Assembly: GCA_947069175.1 (NCBI GenBank)
Contig: CAMTDV010000003.1
Coordinates: 80,577,978-80,641,977, forward strand
Direction of reading: 5' to 3'
DNA: 64,000 bases
Origin: Scalesia atractyloides
Lineage: Eukaryota > Streptophyta > Magnoliopsida > Asterales > Asteraceae
Numbering within the stretch: the stretch's first letter is position 1; each line of letters starts with the position of its first letter. The notes below the pieces were generated by a model that had not been told where the DNA came from, ran no database searches, and saw only the letters and a program-made list of their open reading frames with translations. Shown piece by piece: positions 1 through 11,639 of this stretch. The position numbers and the translations under genes are program-made.

Positions 1-117
1 CCACTCCTATTATTCTCACCATTCCATTCTCATCACTCCTACCATGAAGAGTTTAACCTCAACCATTACTTAAACACGCCTCTAGCCGATCAAAATCAGT
101 GTGACGAGCCACATCCT

Positions 118-881
118 ATGGACGAGGACTCCGACCCGGAGATGCCACCATCGGGATCAAATGTGCATCCCATTGAAATTTCGAGCGATTCAAACTCGTA
201 TGTCGGATCGCCCTACCAAGGTCCTAATGAGTGGGACCAATATTGGAATCAATTTACTTTTGCCCACACTCCTTCTCACCCCTCTCAACCACCTCCTGTT
301 CAAGAAGATGTCCACATGGAACCCGTGGACCAACTTCAACCACCACCTTAAACACCAAGGAAGAAGCGTGGAGCACGTATGTCGGTGCGTGCCGGACAAA
401 GGTCGGGATCGCTGCCACGTTTGCCCAATTCTTACCCCACAATTCAAGAGAACCCACAAATGGGTGACCCTCTAATGTTCCACCTATAGTGGAACCAACA
501 CCAACACCTGCTGTTCAACCACCACCAACGGGTTATACTAACCCAATTCCCACATATCTAGACACGTCTGGATATGATCCTTTTAACCAGTCTACACCGG
601 TAGACTATCAAGCGTGGTCGCAAGACCCATACATGCAGGCGATTATGCACAACGCACTTTACCCGTCTCCTTTCCCACCTACTTATCCACCGACTGGATA
701 TCCAACTTATGGGTACCAGTATCCGGTTATGCCACAACCACAACCTCCGCCACCACTAGAGGCCATTAATGAGGCCTTAGAAAGGATGAAAGAAATGCAA
801 CAACAGTCGGAGAAAACGGAGAAGAAGACAAATAAGTTCTTCAAGAAACTCTTCAAGCTAGTCAAGGGAAAGAAAGACTAG
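118..881 (+). pseudogene. Pro-rich transposon-associated ORF, broken
   Basis: The first part (118-351) is acidic and Ser/Pro-rich and ends at an in-frame TAA (349-351). The same frame continues as a basic Arg/Lys/Gly stretch to about 470. A one-base shift near 471-474 then leads into the third part, which runs to 881. That part is rich in Pro and Tyr (repeated PPTGYP-like motifs) and ends in a Glu/Lys-rich coiled-coil-like tail (ERMKEMQQQSEKTEKK) with a strongly basic C-terminus. There is no catalytic motif. It resembles a low-complexity protein I associate with Asteraceae LTR elements, but that link is from memory. The 5' end may lie outside the window. The function is unknown. Confidence 0.5.
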
Positions 882-1379
882 TGAAGTCTTTTCTATTATA
901 TGTAGACCCTGCAAGGACATTGTCCATGCGTGGACATGTTTATTTCTTTTAAAGTCCTTGCGTGGACAAGTTTATTTCATCTTTCTAATATTGTAATTTC
1001 TTATGGAAATTTAATGAATAACTTTTGGAATTATATATATATGTAATTCATCCTCTTGAAAACGAGCGCCTCGATTTTACTCGATTTTATGCTCTGCTAT
1101 ATAATTCCAAAAGACCTTAATAGATTGATTATGCCAAGTGGCACAGACCACACATTGGCCAAGAAATGATAGTTTAAGTACGAAGGGGTCTTCTATCAGG
1201 ATAGTTAAGAGAAGTTATCCTTCTATCCAGGAGTAAGGGACTAGGTCCAAACCTCCAAGGTCGTTAAGGTCAAAGGTGACTGGGACCATTAATCAATTAT
1301 TAAGGTACTCTTATGTAACATTGAGAAATGTTCATACTCCTGGTAAGTGTTGCTTGAGGAACCACACTAGCCGTCAGAC
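882..1379. other. Spacer, no gene
   Basis: This is AT-rich sequence with a duplicated phrase (GGACAnGTTTATTTC near 931-978), as in a 3' untranslated or element-terminal region. No ORF of interest is visible. Confidence 0.5.
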
Positions 1380-2080
1380 CAATATGTCCAATTATCCGAA
1401 GGGATAGGCTAATACGCCATTGTATATTTGTTAAGATGTAGGCCAATGTGCCCAATTATCCGAAGGGATAGGCTGATACGCCATTGTATACCTGTTATGA
1501 TATAGGCCAATGTGCCCAATTATCCGAAGGGATAGGCTGATACGCCATTGTATATATGTTATGATATAGGCCAAAGTGCCCAATTATCCGAAGGGATATG
1601 CTGATATGCCATATACATCTGATATGATGTAGGCCAATGTGTCCAATTAATTGTCCAACGGGACAGGCTGATATGTCATATACATCTGATATGATGTAGG
1701 CCAAGGTGCCCAATTAATTGTCCAATGGGACAGGCTGATATGCCATATACATCTGATATGATGTAGGCCAAGGTGCCCAATTATTTGTCCGACAGGACAG
1801 GCTGATATGCCATATACATCTGATATGATGTAGGCCAATGTGCCCAATTAATTGTCCAACGGGACAGGCTGATATGCCATATACATCTGATATGATGTAG
1901 GCCAAGGTGCCCAATTATTGTCCAATATGACAGGCAGATATGCCATATGTATTATGTCTTAAGTGACAGGCCAATGTGCCAGGCTAATATGCTAATATAT
2001 ATATATATATATATATATAAATGTGACCGGCCAATGTGCCCAATTAATATGTCTGCTAAGGGACAGGCTTATGACCTATG
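1380..2080 (+). repeat. Tandem array of 64-67 bp units
   Basis: About eleven units run head to tail. The first four have a 64-bp period (CCAATTATCC at 1388, 1452, 1516, 1580). The later ones have a 67-bp period (near 1641, 1708, 1775, 1842, 1909). Each unit has two related halves, one starting AGGCCAATGTGCC and one AGGCTGATATGCC. The array decays into a TA microsatellite (about 1995-2020) and a last partial unit. It lies just upstream of the gag-pol relic, where a 5' LTR would be expected. Confidence 0.9.
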
Positions 2081-2314
2081 TATAATTGTCTGTATGACAA
2101 TGACAGTTGTGACATTACGATCCGCTGTCCAATAATATATGGACTTCGTCCAAATTGCAATTGCCTATGATGGTCCTATTAAGACCTAGGCCAAATATAG
2201 ATATATTAAGCCTAAGAGTTGTGATGTTATTCACACTAGTAAAGGCAAGGGATTGTTATATCCAATGATTAAAGCCGATATGGTTGGTATACCATGGCTA
2301 AGACAAAGTTTTAT

Positions 2315-2328
2315 TGGTATATAGAAAC
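2315..2328 (+). other. Degenerate primer binding site
   Basis: TGGTAT followed by a diverged copy of the initiator-Met tRNA complement lies 21 bp before the gag ATG at 2341, the usual place for a chromovirus. Only the first six bases match well. Confidence 0.3.
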
Positions 2329-2340
2329 CAAGACTTAAAG

Positions 2341-3505
2341 ATGGCTAACTCAAATGAAGCACAAAGTAGCCACAGGAATGTTGAATCTAATAAAGTTGAA
2401 AACAGAAATATAGATGATGAAAATTTTCAAGCTCGCATAGATGCGGCTGTCGAAAGGGCCATGGGAAAGGTCATAGAAAGCTAAGAGAGCCGAGTGCCAC
2501 TCGCTCTAGACCCTTATCTATTCTACCATCTTCAGCTCATAGGGAGAGCTCTGTTCACTCTTCAAATGCGAAGAGTGAACCAAAGAAAATGGATCTTATT
2601 GAAAAGTCCCGTTCTGTTAAGGAGGGATGCACTTATAAGTATTTTGTCTCCTGTAAGCCCCGAGACTTTAACGGGAGAAAGGAGTTGTAGAAGCTCTAAA
2701 GTGGCTAGACGAGATGGAGACAGTAGTAGATATCAGCAACTGTGCTGATAAGGATGTGGTCAAATACGTATCACAATCCTTCAAGGGCGATGCCCTAACA
2801 TGGTGGAAGGCCATAATTCAATCAACAGGTAAGGTACACCTGTACAACTTGGGATGGTCCAAGTTTGTGTAATTGGTTAAGGAAACTTACTGCCCAACCC
2901 ATGAGGTGGAAAAGCTAGAGACAGACTTCTTGTCTCTAACAATGAAAAACCTAGACTATCGGAAGTACGTCTCCGATTTCAACTCCTTATCTAGGTTAGT
3001 ATCCTACTTGATCACCCCGAAATCCAAACGCATTGCACGTTTCATAAATGGGTTGGCGCTCGAGATAAAGGGCATGGTAAAGACTGCACAACCTAATACC
3101 TATAGGTCTGCTGTAGACCTATCTCTTTCCCTCACCCTAGATCTGGTAAGACAAAAGTCGATTAAGACTGAAACTGATGGAAAGGGGAAACGGAAGGATA
3201 ATAACTCCCAAGGATTTAAGAAGAAAGGAAATTTCAGGTTCAAGAAAAACCAGCACGTGTCTAGTGACAAACCTCTGTGCAAAAATTGTAAATATAGGCA
3301 CTGGGGACAGTGTAATATAAGTCCACAAACCAAACCATATGGTATCTGCAAGAGAAAAGGGCATAAGACCTTAGATTGTAAGGATGCAGTTTGCTTTAAC
3401 TGCAACGAAAAAGGGCATATAACATACAATTGCCCAAGAAACCCAAAACTAATGAGGCAAAGCCTGGAGAGGCCAAGAAGGGAAGTGCCCGTGCCTTTCA
3501 AATGA
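2341..3505 (+). pseudogene. gag: gag of Tekay-like element, broken
   Basis: Starts at ATG 2341 and meets an in-frame TAA at 2482-2484. Frames then change several times, with further stops near 2693-2702 and 2871. From 2873 a 210-codon open stretch holds the gag core (CPTHEVEKLETDF, FINGLALEIKGMV) and a zinc knuckle CFNCNEKGHITYNC near 3391-3432 (CX2CX4HX4C, complete), preceded by two further Cys/His clusters. It encoded the nucleocapsid/capsid polyprotein of the element's virus-like particle. It should run on into pol, but the reading frame shifts around 3430-3500. Confidence 0.85.
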
Positions 3506-3906
3506 ATGCCAGGGAGACCGTTAATGATTACATTGTCATAACAGGTACTTTCCCCATTAATGATATTTATGCTAGAGTTCTTTTTTATTCGGGTGCAGAT
3601 AAATCATTTGTTGATCATGAGTTTAGTAAACTATTAAATTTAGCCATAAGAACTCTAGATAAAATTTATGAGATAGAACTCGCCGATGGAACCCTAGAAA
3701 CTGCTTCTTCCATTCTTGATGGATGTTATATATCCATTAAGAATCATTCCATCCCTATCTCTCTTTTGCCAATGAAATTGGCGGGGTTTGATGTTGTCTT
3801 AGGAATGGATTGGTTATCTCATAACCAAGCCCGCATTGCCTGTGATAAAAAGCTCATCGAAATTAAAACCCCATCTGGTGAAATGATCACCATTCCTGGA
3901 GACTGA
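3430..3906 (+). pseudogene. pol: Aspartic protease domain, active site lost
   Basis: This retropepsin-type protease processes the Gag-Pol polyprotein. The expected Asp-Ser-Gly active-site triplet reads Tyr-Ser-Gly (codon TAT at 3586-3588), so the catalytic Asp is gone. Family landmarks downstream remain: ADGTLE, a PMKLAGFDVVLGMDWL block and conserved spacing. A TGA at 3904-3906 closes the frame just before the reverse transcriptase linker. Confidence 0.85.
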
Positions 3907-3915
3907 CACTATGGA

Positions 3916-5593
3916 TTGCCAGACAAGGTGTCGTTATTCAAGGCATCCAAGTGTTTGAGAAGAGGCTGTGTCATCTATAAGGCACAAGTTACCATAAATG
4001 AACCAAAGCCAAACCTTGAAGATCAACCAGTTATCTCGGAGTATTCCGATGTTTTCCCTGAAGAGTTACCAGGCCTACCTCCAGATAGGCAAGTGGAGTT
4101 TAGGATTGATATCCTACCAGGGGCAGCACCTGTTGCTAGAGCTCCGTATTGGTTAGCACCGACTGAAATGAAGGAATTAAGGACGCAATTAGATGAACTT
4201 TTAGAAAAAAGCTTTATTCAGCCTAGTTCCTCACCTTGGGGAGATCCTATTCTATTTGTAAAAAAGAAAGACGGTTCAATGCGAATGTGCATTGACTATC
4301 GGGAGCTGAACAAGCTAACGATTAAGAATAGATATCCTCTGCCCAGGATCGATGATTTATTCGATAAGCTTCAAGGGGCTAGTTATTTTTCTAAGATAGA
4401 TTTGATATCAGGATATCATCAACTGAAGGTTAGGAGCGAAGATGTTCCTAAGACAGCCTTCAGGACCCGCTATGGTCATTTTGAATTTTTGGTAATGCCT
4501 TTTAGGCTCACAAATGCACCAGCAGCATTCATGGATCTCATGAATAGAGTCTGCAAGCCATATTTGGATACGTTTGTCATTGTCTTCATAGACGACATAT
4601 TTATCTATTCTCGTAATCAAGATGATCACGAGAAACATCTTCGGTGCATCCTAGAATTATTAAGGCAGGAGAAACTTTATGTGAAGTTCTCTAAATGCGA
4701 ATTTTGGCTTAGAGAAGTCCAATTTCTTGGACACATGGTAAGTGAGCGTGGTATCCAAGTGGATCCCGCCAAAATTGAGGCTATAATAAATTGGGAAGTG
4801 CCCAAGACCCCAACAGAAGTTCGTAGTTTCTTAGGACTGGCTGGTTACTATAGGAGGTTCATTGAGAACTTTTCAAGGATAACCAATCCATTAACTTCTT
4901 TGACCCGTAAGAATATTAAGTATAATTGAGGTCCAAAGCAACAGGAATCTTTTGAGGTTCTTAAACACAAGTTGAGCAACGCTCCTGTGTTATCTCTACC
5001 TGAGGGTATTGAGGAATTTGTAGTGTACTGTGATGCATCGCACACTGGCATGGGCTGTGTGCTAATGCAAAAAAGGCAAGGTGATTGCCTATGCATCACG
5101 ACAATTAAAGGTGCATGAAAAGAATTACACCACCCATGATTTGGAAATGGGTGCCGTTTTATTTGCACTAAAACTGTGGATACATTACTTGTATGGCACA
5201 AAGTGTGTTATATACACAGGCCATAAAAGTCTCCAGCATCTGTTCAATCAGAAAGAATTGAACATGCGACAACAACGATGGATGGAAACACTTAATTGTT
5301 ATGATTGCGAGATTCGCTACCATCCAGGTAAGGCAAATGTAGTTGCAGATGCCTTAAGTCGCAAGGAAAAGGTTAAACCTATAAGGATAAACGCTAAGAG
5401 CATTGAGCTCAGAAATAGCTTGAGTGGGAAGCTATTAGATGTGCAGAAGCAAGCCTTATTAGAGGCTAATATCCCTAATGAGGGATTAGGCGGAACTGTT
5501 GATCAGTTAGCGCCTGGAAAAGATGGAATCCTGAGAATTAATAATAGAATTTGGGTTCCGATCTTTGGAGGACTTAGGAATCTAATCCTCTAG
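3916..5593 (+). pseudogene. pol: Reverse transcriptase and RNase H, broken
   Basis: The reverse transcriptase is nearly intact: SSPWGDPILFVKKKDGSMRM, the IDYRELN block, FSKIDLISGYHQ, and the catalytic FIDD motif (the family's YxDD) near 4585-4600. A TGA at 4927-4929 interrupts the linker. An extra A in an A-run near 5070-5075 shifts the frame before RNase H. In RNase H, YCDAS, the DLEMGA Glu and DALSR are present. The second Asp of the family motif YTDHKSL is Gly here (codon GGC at 5219-5221). A TAG at 5591-5593 ends the segment. Confidence 0.88.
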
Positions 5594-6843
5594 GAAGCGC
5601 ATAATTCAAGATACTCTGTTCACCCGGGTGGTGACAAGATGTATCAAGATTTGAAGAAGAATTATTGGTGGATGGGTTTGAAGAAATCCATAGCCACTTA
5701 TGTAGCTAAGTGTCTGACGTGTTCGCAAATTAAGGCTGAACATCAGAAACCGTCAGGACTACTACAACAATTAGAAATTCCCGCTTGGAAATGGGAAATG
5801 GTAACTATAGATTTAATTACCAAGTTACCTAAGACCAAAAGTGGTAATGACACTATTTGGGTCATAGTGGATAGGCTGACCAAGTCAGCACACTTCTTGC
5901 CAATAAAAGAGACGTATAATTCAGATAAATTGGCTAAGTTGTATGTGGACAAGATAGTGTCCCTACACGGTGTGCTAGTATCTATTGTATTTAATAGAGA
6001 TACTAGATACACATCTCACTTTTGGAAAAGTTTCCAACAATCATTAGGCACACGATTAAATTTTAGTACACCATCCGTAGATTGATGGTCAAAGTGAGCG
6101 TACTATTCAGACCCTAGAGGACATGCTCAGGGCATGTGTGATTGATTTAGGCGAAAGTTGGGATGACCACTTACCCCTAATAGAATTCTCCTACAATATT
6201 GGCTATCATACTAGCATTAAGGCTGCTCCTTTTGAGGCCTTATATGGGAAAAAAATGTAGAACGCCCGTATGTTGGGCAGAAGTTAGGGAAGCCCAACTA
6301 TCAGGACCTGAGATTGTCCTAGAGACCACAGAAAAGATTGTGCAAATCCGTGATCGTCTCATAGCTACCAGGGATAGGCAGAAAAGCTATGCTGACAAGA
6401 GGCGTAAACCTCTTCAGTTCCAAATAGGGGACAAAGTTATGCTAAAATTATCACCCTGGAAAGGAGTGATGCGTTTTGGAAAGAAAGGCAAGTTAAGCCC
6501 AAGATATATAGGACCCTTCGAGATAATCGAATGTGTCAGCACTGTAGCTTATAAGCTCAAGTTACCAGAGGAGCTTAATGGAATCCATGATGTATTCCAC
6601 ATATCTAATCTTAAGAAATGTCTAGCCGATGAGTCGCTAGCAATGTCGCACAATGAGGTGCAAATTGATGAAAACCTGAGGTTCATTGAGAAACCAATTT
6701 CGATTGATGATCAACAGGTTAAGAAGCTCCGAAGAAAGATGATACCTATAGTAAAGGTTAAGTGGGACGCTTTTAGAGGTCCTGAGTATACATGGGAGGT
6801 TGAGTCCACTATGCGACAAAAATACCCCCATCTTTTTGAGTAA
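5594..6843 (+). pseudogene. pol: Integrase with chromodomain-like C-terminus, broken
   Basis: The zinc-binding HHCC module (HNSRYSVH, CLTC) is followed by the core with its first Asp in VTIDLI. The second core Asp is Asn (codon AAT at 5993-5995). A deletion at about 6066-6085 removes part of the STAYHPQTDG block and shifts the frame, and GQSERT with the Glu survives just after it. An extra A in the A-run at about 6247-6254 shifts the frame again. The C-terminal part (6256-6843) is open: SYADKRRKPL, SPWKG, FHISNLKKCLAD, and a terminal chromodomain-like segment IPIVKVKWDAFRGPEYTWE. Confidence 0.88.
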
Positions 6844-6861
6844 AATCTCGAGGTCGAGATT

Positions 6862-6880
6862 TCTTTTAAGGGGGTGAGGA
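6862..6880 (+). other. Polypurine tract
   Basis: AAGGGGGTGAGGA lies immediately before TGTAACACCC, the priming site for plus-strand DNA of the retroelement. Confidence 0.8.
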
Positions 6881-6970
6881 TGTAACACCCTGTAAAATCG
6901 TGTCCACTAATATAGTGACACGTGTTGTATTTTTAATATAGTCTATTAAAGACCAATAAGGGCTAAAGGC

Positions 6971-7155
6971 GTCAACATGCTCAAGTTGAGCCTCTGAGTG
7001 ACGAACCGATGTCAACATGCTTAAATCATTAGCCTCTGAGTGACTGATATGTCAACATGCTTGAAATTTGGCCTCTGAGTGACTGATATGTCAACATGCC
7101 CAGCCTCTGAGTGACATCGGAATCAACATGCTTGTAATAAGCCTCTGAGTGATCC
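6971..7155 (+). repeat. Short tandem array in the LTR
   Basis: Five units with period 33-40 bp start GTCAACATGC (6971, 7011, 7051, 7090; fifth TCAACATGC at 7123) and end GCCTCTGAGTGA. A sixth, diverged unit lies at 7249-7281. Confidence 0.9.
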
Positions 7156-7443
7156 TTTGTGAAGTCCTAACTCTCATACGTGCCGTTTGTTGGACGAGAG
7201 AGTTCAATTTTGTGAATATGTGAAAGTTGGATAATGGAGGGATTAAAAGTGTCAACATGTTATTTTATACCTCTTAGTGACCTTTTAACGAACCGAGAGC
7301 TCGACAATGTCCGGACATAATCCCGGGTATGCCAAACATTGGCTACGGAGGGCTAAAAGTGCCAAAAAGGTGTTTAAAATGGTTTCTATAAGCTTTTTAA
7401 AGTTAAGGGGACAAAGTGTCAAATTTTGAAACCTAATTAAGGG

Positions 7444-7493
7444 CGGTCGCGGGCCGCGAGAGACCTGGCCTGTGTCTCTCGCACCCCGCGAGA
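7444..7493 (+). repeat. Bipartite GC-rich palindromic motif, copy 1
   Basis: Half one is TCGCGGGCCGCGAGAG (7447-7462). Half two is CTCTCGCACCCCGCGAGA (7476-7493). Each half is nearly self-complementary. The same two-part motif recurs in the Athila-type element at 57036-57169 and 60809-60935. Confidence 0.8.
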
Positions 7494-7654
7494 AGAGACC
7501 TGCAGCAGAAAGTTTTGTTTGGTCTCCAAGCAAAACTCCAAAACCATTAAATCGAAACCATGGCTTCCCTAAACTGCTATGCCACGTTTTGGGACACTTG
7601 TAAGCTTCTTCTTACACCCCTAAACACCTGGATTCACCTCCTTTGAGCTCTCCA

Positions 7655-7667
7655 ACTATAAATAGGT
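7655..7667 (+). promoter_or_regulatory. Putative LTR TATA box
   Basis: ACTATAAATAGGTG inside the LTR, about 775 bp from its start, matches the plant TATA consensus. It is followed by a C/T-rich region typical of a plant transcription start. Confidence 0.5.
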
Positions 7668-10132
7668 GCATTAGTTCACCATTCCAACTTGCACCTTCTC
7701 ATTTCATCTCTTCTCCCTCCTCTGGAAGTTCCTAACTAAAAGGAGCAATCCAACATAGTTCTTTTGCATCTAGGAATCACTGGTAAGTGTTCCTTCCTTG
7801 TGCATTTTCGTTTATAGGCTTTTATAGCCAAAAGTCAAGCGTTTTACGTAAAACGCTTTGACTTTCGGTTAAGAACATTATGGTCCAGCCATTGTTTGAA
7901 ATGAACATGGCTAAGTGATCATAGTAAGGTAGGTGTTAGTCCCTATAAAGGGCACCTTCTGAAGATCACGTTTGCTAGACCAATTGAAGGGTCAAAGTTA
8001 AGTTATTAAAAAGTTAAACAATCCATTTTTCGAAAAAATCATGAATTGATATTATATACGTTATGAAACCTGTTTTGACACTTAAAAAAGTAGCTAATAA
8101 TTATTAGAACATGTATGAACATATTCGGCTTGTCAATTTCAGTTCTAGGGTCGGTTCGCAACCGAAAGTCGCAAAGTTTGACTTCTGCTTTGACTTTCGA
8201 TTCTGACCCGATTTAGATTAGTTAGCTACTGATCTAAAGTTGCATTATGATCATAATGTTATGTAGCATAACCCTCTGAGGTTATATTACATAATCATAA
8301 TCAGAATCCAAGTTTATGCCCAAGTTCCATAATTATGCTATTTTTGACCAAAATGCCCTTTTTGAACAAAACAAGGTTTTAATGATAATAAACTTGAAAA
8401 TGAGTTTCCTACTGAGGTAATATTATAAGTAGGATTATTTGGGATGTTAAACCAAGTTATAAACTGAGTTTTCAAGCAAGTTCTCAAACTATGTCGATAA
8501 ATGACGGTTTTAGCCCATGTGGCTTATAAAATAGTTTTAATCAAATATTTTCAAGGTAAATCATTTATCTACTGATATGTTATATTAAATAACATATTTT
8601 AAACATTTTAATCTGATCCAAATGTCAATTTTCGTAAACATCATTTAAAAACGTCATTTTACGACATAAGCACCGTTTCGGCGCATAATATGGTTTTAAA
8701 CCATATTATTGACTAAAACTTGATGCCTACTGATTTTAAAACTTATTTTAAACATTTTTACAGTAGGTACATGTTATAAACTCAGAATCCCAAATAATTT
8801 ATAAACTATGTATAAAATTACCAAAATGCCCCTATAAGGCATAATTTCGTTTTAAAACCTTAACGGGCATACAAGTTGATATCCTATTGATATCTTAACT
8901 TATTTAAAGTATAATGGCACATAGAACTTGTCCATGACTCATCCGGTTACCCGATATCACTATTGAGCGTATAGTTACGTATATGTAACTATTTTACAGA
9001 AATTAACCGAAACGGGTTTAACCTTGTCCTTTAAGTCTCAAAATCCAGAATGTTAATAGTTTACCCGTATTAAACAAGTCAAGGTACTTGTTAGGATTAA
9101 ACTACATTCTATCCGATCATCGTTTAATCTAGCGTCATACGTTTTGATCAAGTACGCTAGTCGGTCTAAGTCTATGACTTAAATAAGACCGTTAGTAATT
9201 AATTGGTTAGTTTATGCCATAATCCAGACTAGAGACTTGCCGGTAAATGCTATCTGCACTTAGCTCATTTTGAATACGGCTGAGTTAATAAAATTAAAAG
9301 AAGACTAGCTCAGGTAAATATACTCTCGACTTATTTCCCCTATACGGGCTTGGGTTACGGTAAATTATTACCGCTTGGTCGGAAATGGGATTAATCGAAC
9401 GCCGGTTCGGAATAGAGATCCGCATATTCTGTTTTAATCAGTTTTTTGATAAATTAACATCGGGGGTTAACTACCGTGTCTTGTATATCCTCGGCTCATT
9501 ACAATCGAAATGGCCACGACCTTAGCGCGGGTGTAGGCATACACCCAATAGACGCTCAATTATGCATTCCGACAAGGTTGGGAGGAATTGACTCCTTCGT
9601 GAGTCCAAAGTGGTGTGGACGTTAATTGTGTCTCGGTTTTCGTGCCGAGCCTCGTATGTATGACAAACATGTAAACCTGTTAACAAGGTTGGACGGTCAA
9701 TTAACCCAATTTATAAAAAGATTTTTGTGCTGATACGCACTTAAAATATTTTTGAAATGTTTTCAAAATGAGTCAGTTGGGTGTATTTACCAGCGAAAGC
9801 TGACGTATTTTCAAAAGACTAATCTGCAGGCACAATACGAAAATAGGCCGTAAGTGCTCGGTAGTGATAGAGGATCTTGCAAATCCTAAATATGCCCAAA
9901 GTCTGTTTTATATTCTTTCCTTGTACAACTTATGATCCGCCTGTGGATCTTCTATTACAAGCTTGTATATTATTTTGTATTTTCGAACATTCGGTTTGTA
10001 ATAGTAATTTTACTCCAAGACTTCTGTTGTGCCATGTTTAATTGACTATGATGTTATCAACTGTTGTCACGATACTCCCCACCCGGGCCCACTGATGTTT
10101 GGATTTCGGGGTTGGAAATCCGGGGTGTGACA

Positions 10133-10339
10133 CATTTTATATAGTTTATAATTTAAATGGATATGAATTTTATAATTAATTGTTTTCATTAGTCATTGTT
10201 AATACATAGCATACCAAAAGACTTTTACATAATTAGATATAAATTAGTTATGTTAGTAGTGCTAATTGTATATTAATCCTCTATTTATAAACATCAATTG
10301 ATTTAGTTTTAAATAAACTATTCAACTTATAATGCAATA

Positions 10340-10409
<70 letters not shown>

Positions 10410-11639
10410 TATTATTATTATTATTGTTGTTACTGTTATAACATGATTATGCAAATATCGTTTGGTACTTATGCTAAGGTTAATCCTATAACAAATTTTG
10501 CATATAAGAAATTCATATAATAGATTAATATTGCTAGATATCATTAGTTGTTTTTAAAGAAATATTTTCTAGCGATGTCGGTACCTCTCATGCATTCATC
10601 ACGTCATAATGTTTAACAATTTATTTACATATTAACTACTACTATTGCTAGTATAAAATGGTGACTATTGCTATTGCTTCATATGTACAATGTATAGATT
10701 GCTTATATAATGTCATCAGTTGTTTAAATATCAATATTTGAGAAGAAAAAAAATGAGTATGTTATGTAATTCATCAGTATTACAATTTCCAAATAAAATT
10801 TTCAAATACAAGTAATAAATGATCTGAGAACTTGAAAGAGATATATGTTTAAGTTTTAAAGTAAGTGTATATCATTTAAAAGGGTATAAATGGTTTGAAA
10901 CGACTGTATATCTATATGTTCGAGAAAATAATGGAAAACCGTAAAAATTGTATGGTTTTACTCTGATTCATGAAGTGAATATATGTTAATCATTGTAATC
11001 ATGGGCATCATTGAGAAAATTGTAATGATAATCATATTAATAATAAGATTGACCATCAGAAGTGCAACAATCATCATGTTAATAAGAGATCAAACTATCA
11101 TAAATTATAAGATAGTCAAGCTAATAATGAGATCGAATATCAGTATTATAATGATAGTCATGATGAGATCGACCACCAAAAGTGGTAAACTAGTGATTAC
11201 ATAGCACGATGGTTTGAACTTTGAAGTTATAATACATTCTTTCATATCTTATGTTTTGTATTACATACGTGCAAGTAATACATATACAATATCATAAACC
11301 ATAAGTTTATGGATCATTATTATTTACTTTATTGTTATGACCGGTTAAACCACACCGAGTCAATGATGATGTGAAATATAATGAAGAACTTGAAGATTCT
11401 TCTAGTTGATAGCATATTATGTTTGCTCTTAAGGGAAATTATTTATTTGTCAATTAATGGTATAAATCCCTAAAATATTATGGAATGAATGAAGGATGTA
11501 TATATCAAAACATGATACCATTTAGTGTTTTTAAATCGATGCATCGTCTAAATGTCATCAAATTTACAACTTGAAGTTGTGTGTAGCTTAGCTAATGAGA
11601 TCGCAAGCATATTATTCCATATTATCATATTTATGGTGG
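10133..11639. other. AT-rich spacer, possible copia gag remnant
   Basis: No intact gene. It holds the microsatellite described separately. At 10980-11200 one frame reads as an Asn/His/Asp/Lys-rich low-complexity stretch that could be the end of a copia gag, but this is too degenerate to assign. Confidence 0.4.
10340..10425 (+). repeat. (TTA)n microsatellite
   Basis: About 28 TTA/ATT units with one slip near 10409. The long Asn or Ile runs seen in translation here are artefacts of the repeat. Confidence 0.97.

Larger units (their letters stand above)
2341..10132 (+). mobile_element. Tekay-like Ty3/gypsy chromovirus, decayed, 3' LTR only
   Basis: The order gag, protease, reverse transcriptase, RNase H, integrase and chromodomain-like C-terminus, followed by a polypurine tract and an LTR, defines a Ty3/gypsy chromovirus. 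No copy of the 6881-10132 LTR was found upstream of gag. The element is therefore truncated or recombined at its 5' end. Many stops and frameshifts show that it is dead. Confidence 0.9.
6881..10132 (+). repeat. 3' LTR of the Tekay-like element, 3252 bp
   Basis: Starts TGTAACACCC directly after the polypurine tract and ends GGGGTGTGACA, a near-perfect terminal inverted pair with TG...CA ends. The first 0.9 kb holds a 40-bp tandem array and a GC-rich palindromic motif. CTATAAATAGG at about 7656-7666 is a likely TATA box for the element's transcript. The rest is AT-rich and non-coding. No matching 5' LTR was found. Confidence 0.85.

Noticed and set aside
1495..1914. Minus-strand repeat-rich ORFs with period 67 bp
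   Set aside because: The unit length is 67 bp, not a multiple of three; the frames are by-products of the tandem array and have no start context or domain.
1380..2080. CRISPR-like regular repeats
   Set aside because: Units are contiguous with no unique spacers, and this is plant nuclear DNA.
10281..10544. Open frames with long Asn or Ile runs on both strands
   Set aside because: Pure translation of the (TTA)n microsatellite.
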